Below, piece after piece: positions 59,632-64,000 of a DNA stretch of 64,000 nucleotides. The stretch is from Streptomyces sp. CA-278952 (GTDB lineage Bacteria; Actinomycetota; Actinomycetes; Streptomycetales; Streptomycetaceae): contig NZ_CP112880.1 in the NCBI RefSeq assembly GCF_028747205.1, positions 372,001-436,000 of the forward strand, read 5' to 3'. Every line of letters starts with the position of its first letter. Within the stretch, counting starts at the first letter, position 1. The position numbers were made by a program, and so were the translations under genes. The notes beneath the pieces are model-generated. The model made no database searches. It had not been told where the DNA came from and saw only the letters and a list, made by a program, of their open reading frames with translations.

Positions 59632-60543
59632 CTAATGAATATGATTTTCATTCCGCAATAGTTGGAGCGGATCGAGAGGGTGATCTGGGTAACAGACGGG
59701 CCACCCGCCCTCGCTGTCGACCCCCACCCGGCCCTCCACGCCGAGGACTTCGGCCAGCAGACGCCGGGTGACCACCTCGGCCGGAGGCCCGTCGGCGGCG
59801 ACGCGGCCCTCGCGCAACGCGACGATCCGATCGGCGAACCGCGCGGCGTGGTTGAGGTCGTGCAGCACCATCACCACCGTCAGCCGGCGTTCCGCGCGCA
59901 GCCGTACGACCGTCTGGAGCACCTCCAGTTGGTGCCGCAGATCGAGATAGGTGGTCGGCTCGTCCAGGAAGAGCACGCGGGCGTCCTGGGCCAGCGCCAT
60001 GGCCAGCCGGACCCGCTGGCGTTCGCCTCCGGACAGCGCGTCCACCGGCCGGTCGGCCCAGGCGGTGACGCCGACGTCGGCGAGCGCCCGCGACGTCACC
60101 TCGTCGTCCCCCTCCCGCAGCATCCCGAGTGGCCCCCGGGCGGCATAGCGCCCCTGACGCACGAGTTGGCGCACGGTCAGTCCCGGCACGGCGGGCGCCG
60201 ACTGATGGAGCAGGGCGACGCGCCGGGCGGCGGTGCGGCGGGGCAGCCGCGCCACGTCGTCGCCTTCGAGCAGGACGCGCCCGCCGCTCGGGGTGAGCAG
60301 TCCGGCGGCGAGCTTGAGGAAGGTGCTCTTGCCGCAGCCGTTCAGCCCGATCAGCGCGACCAGTTCGCCGGCGCGGACGCTCAGGTCCACCCCGCGCAGG
60401 ACCATGCGTCCGGGGTAGCCGAAGGTCAGCCCCTCCGCCCGGACGACCTCGGGGCCGGGCACCGCGCACGGTTCCGCTTCCGCTTCCGGCCCGGCCGCCT
60501 CCACCGGGCTCGGCTCCACTTGTCCGGTCAGGCCTTCGGGCAT
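59632..60543 (-). CDS. FecE-type metallophore ABC importer ATPase
   Basis: ATG 60543 has GGAGG five to seven bases upstream and is preferred. ATG 60669, which overlaps the permease stop, would add a Gly/Arg-rich stretch of about 42 residues encoded by low-complexity DNA. From 60543 the protein is 303 residues: a Glu/Pro-rich start, Walker A GLNGCGKST, Q-loop LLHQSAPAVPG, signature LSGGERQR, Walker B VLFLDEPTTYLD and switch MVLHDLNHAARFAD. This is the siderophore/B12-type ATPase. It powers the two permeases upstream. Confidence 0.85.
   Translation of the reverse strand: MPEGLTGQVEPSPVEAAGPEAEAEPCAVPGPEVVRAEGLTFGYPGRMVLRGVDLSVRAGELVALIGLNGCGKSTFLKLAAGLLTPSGGRVLLEGDDVARLPRRTAARRVALLHQSAPAVPGLTVRQLVRQGRYAARGPLGMLREGDDEVTSRALADVGVTAWADRPVDALSGGERQRVRLAMALAQDARVLFLDEPTTYLDLRHQLEVLQTVVRLRAERRLTVVMVLHDLNHAARFADRIVALREGRVAADGPPAEVVTRRLLAEVLGVEGRVGVDSEGGWPVCYPDHPLDPLQLLRNENHIH
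59634..59652 (-). promoter_or_regulatory. Zur-type operator before the precursor gene
   Basis: AATGAATATGATTTTCATT is a near-perfect dyad (eight of nine base pairs about a central G). Its 15-base core TGAATATGATTTTCA differs at one base from the TGAAAATGATTTTCA type that I recall for Streptomyces Zur. It overlaps the last codons and stop of the FecE-type gene and lies 76-94 bases upstream of the precursor ATG. Confidence 0.65.
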
Positions 60544-60574
60544 GTCACCCTCCTCATCCGTTGTCCTCCACTTC

Positions 60575-60610
60575 CGTCGGCGTCGGCGTCGATCGATGCC
60601 GACGCCGACG
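60575..60610. repeat. Inverted repeat between importer permease and ATPase genes
   Basis: CGTCGGCGTCGGC (60575-60587) and GCCGACGCCGACG (60598-60610) are exact complements around GTCGATCGAT. It lies in the 122 bases between the permease stop and the preferred ATPase start. It may fold in the mRNA and tune the ATPase level. Confidence 0.75.
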
Positions 60611-60665
60611 CCGATGCCCGCGCCGATGCCGCCATCGACGCGTCCCGTCCGCGTACCGCTCTCCG

Positions 60666-61724
60666 TCATCGCTCGTCCGCCCGTCGTCGCGCCACGACCA
60701 TCAGCAGCCCCGCCCCCACGAAGGTGGTCAGGGCGCCGACCGGAAGGGTCAGCCGGTCCGCGTCGAGCGCGATGACCAGCAGCCGGGACAGCAACTGGGC
60801 GGCGGCGTCCGCCCCGCACACCACCGCAGCGCCCAGCAGCGCGGCCCCCGGGAGGGTGATGCGCAGATCGGCCCCGAAGACGGCCAGCGCCAGATGGGGC
60901 ACCAGCAGCCCCACGAAGCCGAGCGCGCCCACGGCCGACACGGCACCGGCCGTCAGCGCAACGGCGCAGACGAGCGCCGCGCCCCGGCCCCGGCCGGTGG
61001 CCAGCCCCGCGGCAGAGGCCTGTTCGTCGCCGCAGCGCAACAGGGTCAGCGGCCCGGCGAGCAGCCAGGCCGCCGCGCCCCAGAAGGCGGCCCACGGCCA
61101 GAGCAGATTCCAGTGCTGCCACACCCGGCCCTCGGTGGAACCGATCAACCACTGGACCACGCTGCCGAGTTCGCCGGGGGCCACCAGGAGAACGACCGCG
61201 GTGAGCCCGGCCAGCACCGCCGACACGAGGACCCCGTACACGGCTGTCTGTTCCGGATCGCCCCGCTCCCGCCCGGCGAGCAGCCACAGCAGCCCCGCCC
61301 CGGCGAAGCCGCCGAGGCAGGCCGCCACGACCACGGCCGTGGGGGATTCCCAGCCCGCGAGGCCGAGGCCGGTCGCGGCGACCGCGCCGAGCACCGCACC
61401 GGGAGTGACGCCGGTGACCTCGGGCCCGGCCAGCGGGTTGCGCAGGGCCGACTGGAGCACGAGCCCGGCCACCCCGAGGCAGGCCCCGGCGACCAGGGCC
61501 ACCAGCAGCCGGGGCAACCGCAGTTGGAGCACGATGTGCTCGGCGGTGGGGTCGTCGCTGCCGCCGAGCAGCACGGCCCGGACGCCTTCGGGAGTGACGC
61601 CCCGGCCGGCGAACAGGTCGGCGCAGGCCACCGCGGCGACGAGCAGCGCCAGGCCGCCCATCCGGACGCCCGGTGCGCGCAGGACCCGACGGGACGGTCC
61701 GGGCACGGTGTCGATGAGCGTCAT
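60666..61724 (-). CDS. FecCD-type metallophore importer permease
   Basis: ATG 61724 overlaps the upstream permease stop. The 352-residue protein has about nine to ten helices and the family motifs LRLPRLLVALVAGACLGVAGLVLQ, SALRNPLAGPEVTGVTPGA and ALGFVGLLVPHLAL. It pairs with the next permease. Confidence 0.9.
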   Translation of the reverse strand: MTLIDTVPGPSRRVLRAPGVRMGGLALLVAAVACADLFAGRGVTPEGVRAVLLGGSDDPTAEHIVLQLRLPRLLVALVAGACLGVAGLVLQSALRNPLAGPEVTGVTPGAVLGAVAATGLGLAGWESPTAVVVAACLGGFAGAGLLWLLAGRERGDPEQTAVYGVLVSAVLAGLTAVVLLVAPGELGSVVQWLIGSTEGRVWQHWNLLWPWAAFWGAAAWLLAGPLTLLRCGDEQASAAGLATGRGRGAALVCAVALTAGAVSAVGALGFVGLLVPHLALAVFGADLRITLPGAALLGAAVVCGADAAAQLLSRLLVIALDADRLTLPVGALTTFVGAGLLMVVARRRADER

Positions 61725-62782
61725 CGTTCCGCCTTCCGCAGAACGGGAGTGGGCAGGTCCGGCGGAGCCCCCGGCAGGGACGGGAGCACGGGCCCCCGGT
61801 CCCGGGCGGGCCGTCTCCCCCGCTTCAGCAGCACGACCCCGACCGGCACCCCGACCAGGGCGGTCCAGGCGCCGACGGGCGTCTCGACCGGGGCGAGCGC
61901 CAGCCGGGCCGGCTGGTCGGCACAGAGCACGACGATCGCGCCGCACGCGGCGGACCGGACGAGCCACCCGGCCGCGCCGCCGTCCGGGCGGAGCCGGCGG
62001 GCGAGGTGGGGGGCGAGGAAGCCGACCCAGGCGACCGGTCCGCAGACCGCGACGACGGGGGCGATGAGGACGACGGCGATGCCCAGCGCGGCGACCCGTG
62101 CGCGTTCGACGCGTACGCCCAGCGCACGGGCGTCGTCGTCGCCGAGGCGCAGCACACCGAGCACCGGCACGCACAGCACCAGCGCCGGGACGGCCACGGC
62201 GAGCCACGGCAGCAGACCGGTGACGTCGTCCCAGGTCCGGGCCGACAGACTGCCCAGCAGATAGCGGTAGATGAGCTGGAGGTCGAGCTGGTCGGCCATC
62301 ACCATGAGCACGAGCAGTGCCGCCTGGAGTGCGGCGGCGACGGCGGCTCCGGTCAGCAGGACGGCCGAGGGGCTCCGCCCGAATCCGGCGGCGACCAGGG
62401 TGAGCAGTCCGCCGAGCGCCGCCCCCGCCAGGGCGAGGAACGGTTGGAGTCCGAGGGGGACGGCCAGGGCCAGGACCAGCGGTGCGGCGACGCCCAGGGC
62501 GGCCCCGGAGGAGACTCCCAGCATCTCGGGCACGGCCAGCGGGTTGCGCAGGGCCTCCTGGAGAACGAGGCCGGCGGCGCCCAGGCAGGCCCCGGCGATG
62601 AGCGCCAGCACCATGCGGGGCAGCCGTAGTTCGGTGACGACGAGCCCCGCGAGCTCGTCGGCCCCCAGCGTGGCCGGGAGCCTGGCGGGCGGGACGTACG
62701 GCGTGCCCAGGCTGAGCGCGCAGACCGCGCCCGCCAGGGCCGCCGCCCCCAGGCAGAGCGGCGCCACGGGCGGACGCCTCAT
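61721..62782 (-). CDS. FecCD-type metallophore importer permease
   Basis: ATG 62782 overlaps the binding-protein stop (ATGA). The 353-residue protein shows LRLPRMVLALIAGACLGAAG, LVLQEALRNPLAVPEMLGVS and PVAWVGFLAPHLARRL, the FecCD signature. It has a basic, Pro-rich C-terminal tail. It forms the translocation path with the partner permease. Confidence 0.9.
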   Translation of the reverse strand: MRRPPVAPLCLGAAALAGAVCALSLGTPYVPPARLPATLGADELAGLVVTELRLPRMVLALIAGACLGAAGLVLQEALRNPLAVPEMLGVSSGAALGVAAPLVLALAVPLGLQPFLALAGAALGGLLTLVAAGFGRSPSAVLLTGAAVAAALQAALLVLMVMADQLDLQLIYRYLLGSLSARTWDDVTGLLPWLAVAVPALVLCVPVLGVLRLGDDDARALGVRVERARVAALGIAVVLIAPVVAVCGPVAWVGFLAPHLARRLRPDGGAAGWLVRSAACGAIVVLCADQPARLALAPVETPVGAWTALVGVPVGVVLLKRGRRPARDRGPVLPSLPGAPPDLPTPVLRKAER

Positions 62783-63765
62783 CGCAGTGCGGCCGTCGCC
62801 TCGTCGAGGACGACGCCGAGGGAGCGGGTGCCGCGCCCCTTGGCCCACACCTCGGAGTCGACCTCGATGACCTTGCCGTTCCGCACGGCCGGGATGCGTG
62901 ACCAGAGGGGGTTCTTCGCCAGCTTGTCGGAGAGCTTGCCGTCCGGCGCGCCGAACGACAGCGTTTCCACGAACAGGACGTCGACGTCCCGGGCGAGGAT
63001 CTCCTCCAGGCTGTAAGTGCCGTCGACGCCCCTGCTCTTCCAGGGGTAGTGGGAGATCTTGGGGAACAGCCCGGCCGCCACGTCGGACTCCGGGGTGGCC
63101 ACGCCGAAGTTCTCGTCGCTGCCGTAGACGATCAGCGCGGTCTTGTCGCTCTTCGCCTTCTCCGCCTGCGCCAGGCGGGCGCGGAAGGTCTTCTCCGCCG
63201 TCTCGCCCTGCTCGGTGCGGCCGGTGAGCGCCGCCAGGTCCCGCAGGTAGCCGACGCTGTCCTGCCAGGATCCGGGCTGGACCGGCCAGAACGTCGTGGC
63301 GCCCTTCAGCGCGGGGGCCAGCTTGCCGTGCGTGTCCTCCAGGCCGATCACCAGGTCGGGCCGGTGGGACAGGATCGCCTCGACCTCGGGGCTGAGGAAG
63401 CCGCCGGGCACCACCGGTATCTCCGCGGCCTTCTTCTCGCCCAGGAACTCCGGGTGCGCCAGCACCTGGGAGTTGGTGGCGGTGGGGGTCATGCCCAGCT
63501 CGACGAGGATGTCGTCGCAGAGGGCGACCAGGCAGACGATCTTCTCCGGCGGCTTCGGCAGGGAGACCGTGACGCCCTTGGCGTCGGTGATCCGGGTGGC
63601 GGCCTCGATGGGCCGCACCTGCGTGCTCGTACGGCCGTCGGCCCCGTTCCCCGGAGCGACCGCCGGTCCACCGGTGTCGGCCTCCCCGGTTCCGCAGCCG
63701 GCCAGCAGGCCTCCCAGTACGGCGATCGCGGCCCAGCGGCGGACTCTCAGCGCGGTTCGTGGCAT
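62779..63765 (-). CDS. FecB/FepB-type metallophore-binding lipoprotein
   Basis: ATG 63765 has GAGGGA six bases upstream. The 328-residue protein has a lipoprotein signal with lipobox LLAGC (Cys near residue 23). Its periplasmic-binding-2 fold has VTVSLPKPPEKIVCLVALCD, RPDLVIGLEDTHG, YLRDLAALTGRTEQ and FVETLSFGAPDG. Family members bind ferric or other metal-chelate complexes at the cell surface. It is the first gene of the leftward importer operon. A Fur-family-like box lies about 100 bases upstream, shared with the divergent gene at 63967. Confidence 0.9.
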   Translation of the reverse strand: MPRTALRVRRWAAIAVLGGLLAGCGTGEADTGGPAVAPGNGADGRTSTQVRPIEAATRITDAKGVTVSLPKPPEKIVCLVALCDDILVELGMTPTATNSQVLAHPEFLGEKKAAEIPVVPGGFLSPEVEAILSHRPDLVIGLEDTHGKLAPALKGATTFWPVQPGSWQDSVGYLRDLAALTGRTEQGETAEKTFRARLAQAEKAKSDKTALIVYGSDENFGVATPESDVAAGLFPKISHYPWKSRGVDGTYSLEEILARDVDVLFVETLSFGAPDGKLSDKLAKNPLWSRIPAVRNGKVIEVDSEVWAKGRGTRSLGVVLDEATAALR

Positions 63766-63860
63766 CGACGGTCCCTCAACGTTCCTGTGCGGTCCCGGGG
63801 ATGCGGCAGAGCAGGCGGCGGAGCCCCGGGAGCGATCCCCGCCACAAACCGGAACCTTAC

Positions 63861-63878
63861 ACATGATTATCATTTCCA
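63861..63878 (-). promoter_or_regulatory. Fur-family (Zur-like) box before the binding-lipoprotein gene
   Basis: On the leftward strand TGGAAATGATAATCATGT contains the perfect 11-base palindrome ATGATAATCAT. Its first 15 bases match the Zur-type sequence TGAAAATGATTTTCA at 12 positions. It lies in the divergent promoter region between the binding-protein gene and the gene at 63967. Confidence 0.5.
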
Positions 63879-63966
63879 ATAAAGTGGCCAGGGCCCTCAT
63901 CCGGTCTCCGCCGGAACCCACCGGCCCCTGCCGCCCCCACGACCCCACCGCCCGCAGGAGTTCGCC

Positions 63967-64000
63967 ATGCCGCAGTCCCCGCACCCCTCACTCCACGCAC
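63967..64000 (+). CDS. Start of a divergent gene cut by the window edge
   Basis: ATG 63967 follows AGGAG six bases upstream. Only 11 codons (MPQSPHPSLHA) are visible, so no function can be given. It shares the promoter region and the Fur-family-like box with the importer operon and may belong to the same regulon. Confidence 0.5.
   Translation, partial: MPQSPHPSLHA

Noticed and set aside
59559..59651. Longer form of the precursor peptide starting with MKIIFISV
   Set aside because: It would place the Zur-type dyad inside the coding region and has no RBS. GGAG before ATG 59558 decides the start.
60544..60669. Arg-rich N-terminal extension of the importer ATPase
   Set aside because: Encoded by low-complexity DNA with an inverted repeat. 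ATG 60543 has a strong RBS, so the extension is given only as an alternative.
1..64000. tRNA, rRNA or riboswitch genes
   Set aside because: No cloverleaf motif such as GGTTCGAATCC and no recognised riboswitch core was found by reading. A covariance-model search would be needed to exclude them fully.

Overview
The window is high-GC actinobacterial DNA and almost certainly a Streptomyces chromosome. The evidence is the strong G/C bias at third codon positions, the many GTG starts and ATGA/GTGA stop-start overlaps, and the gene families present: a chaplin, a MelC1/MelC2 tyrosinase pair, a SpoIIE-type PP2C phosphatase with an anti-sigma-like ATPase domain, and DUF6381-like and DUF6480-like small proteins. 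No rRNA, tRNA or CRISPR array was seen.

Layout. 1-9.6 kb: small or single genes (secreted protein, membrane-anchored HTH protein, HhH-PHP protein, FUSC-like membrane protein, DNA glycosylase-like protein, CsbD-like, DUF779, Cys-rich protein, PLC-like secreted enzyme), interspersed with minisatellites and perfect hairpins. 9.8-15.0 kb: a five-gene nickel/peptide ABC importer operon (nikABCDE-like) read leftward behind a Nur-like TTGC-N9-GCAA dyad. 15.1-19.9 kb: two acyl-CoA dehydrogenases with a quinone oxidoreductase-like gene, an XRE-cupin regulator with a visible leaderless promoter, and a PIG-L deacetylase. 20.1-29.4 kb: rhodanese, hydrolase and an osmoprotectant ABC transporter whose ATPase gene is separated from its permease/binding-protein operon by about 3.8 kb. 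That gap holds a decayed IS4-type transposase, small accessory genes and a nitroreductase-hemerythrin fusion. 29.8-32.6 kb: a TPR protein coupled to a polyprenyl synthase behind a 34-bp symmetric operator, then an isochorismatase-like hydrolase.

33.0-42.4 kb: an eight-gene, nearly fully overlapping exopolysaccharide operon (two GT4 glycosyltransferases, initiating sugar transferase, O-antigen ligase-like protein, MurJ-like flippase, deacetylase, Wzz-like protein, CelD-like acyltransferase). It is followed by a chaplin, the tyrosinase pair, a P450, a secreted GH26-like hydrolase and a SpoIIE-family phosphatase. This part looks concerned with cell surface and development.

50.0-63.8 kb: the most interesting part. 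A leftward gene train encodes a FecB-type binding lipoprotein, two FecCD permeases, a FecE ATPase, a 44-residue candidate RiPP precursor with no Cys, an Ocin-ThiF-like leader-binding protein, a CocE/NonD-type hydrolase, a YcaO cyclodehydratase, a SagB-type dehydrogenase and a heterodimeric ABC exporter. A near-perfect Zur-type operator lies 76-94 bases before the precursor start, inside the end of the ATPase gene, and a weaker Fur-family box lies before the binding-protein gene. I propose an azol(in)e-peptide metallophore (probably a zincophore) system that makes, exports and re-imports its own peptide. This is inference and has not been demonstrated.
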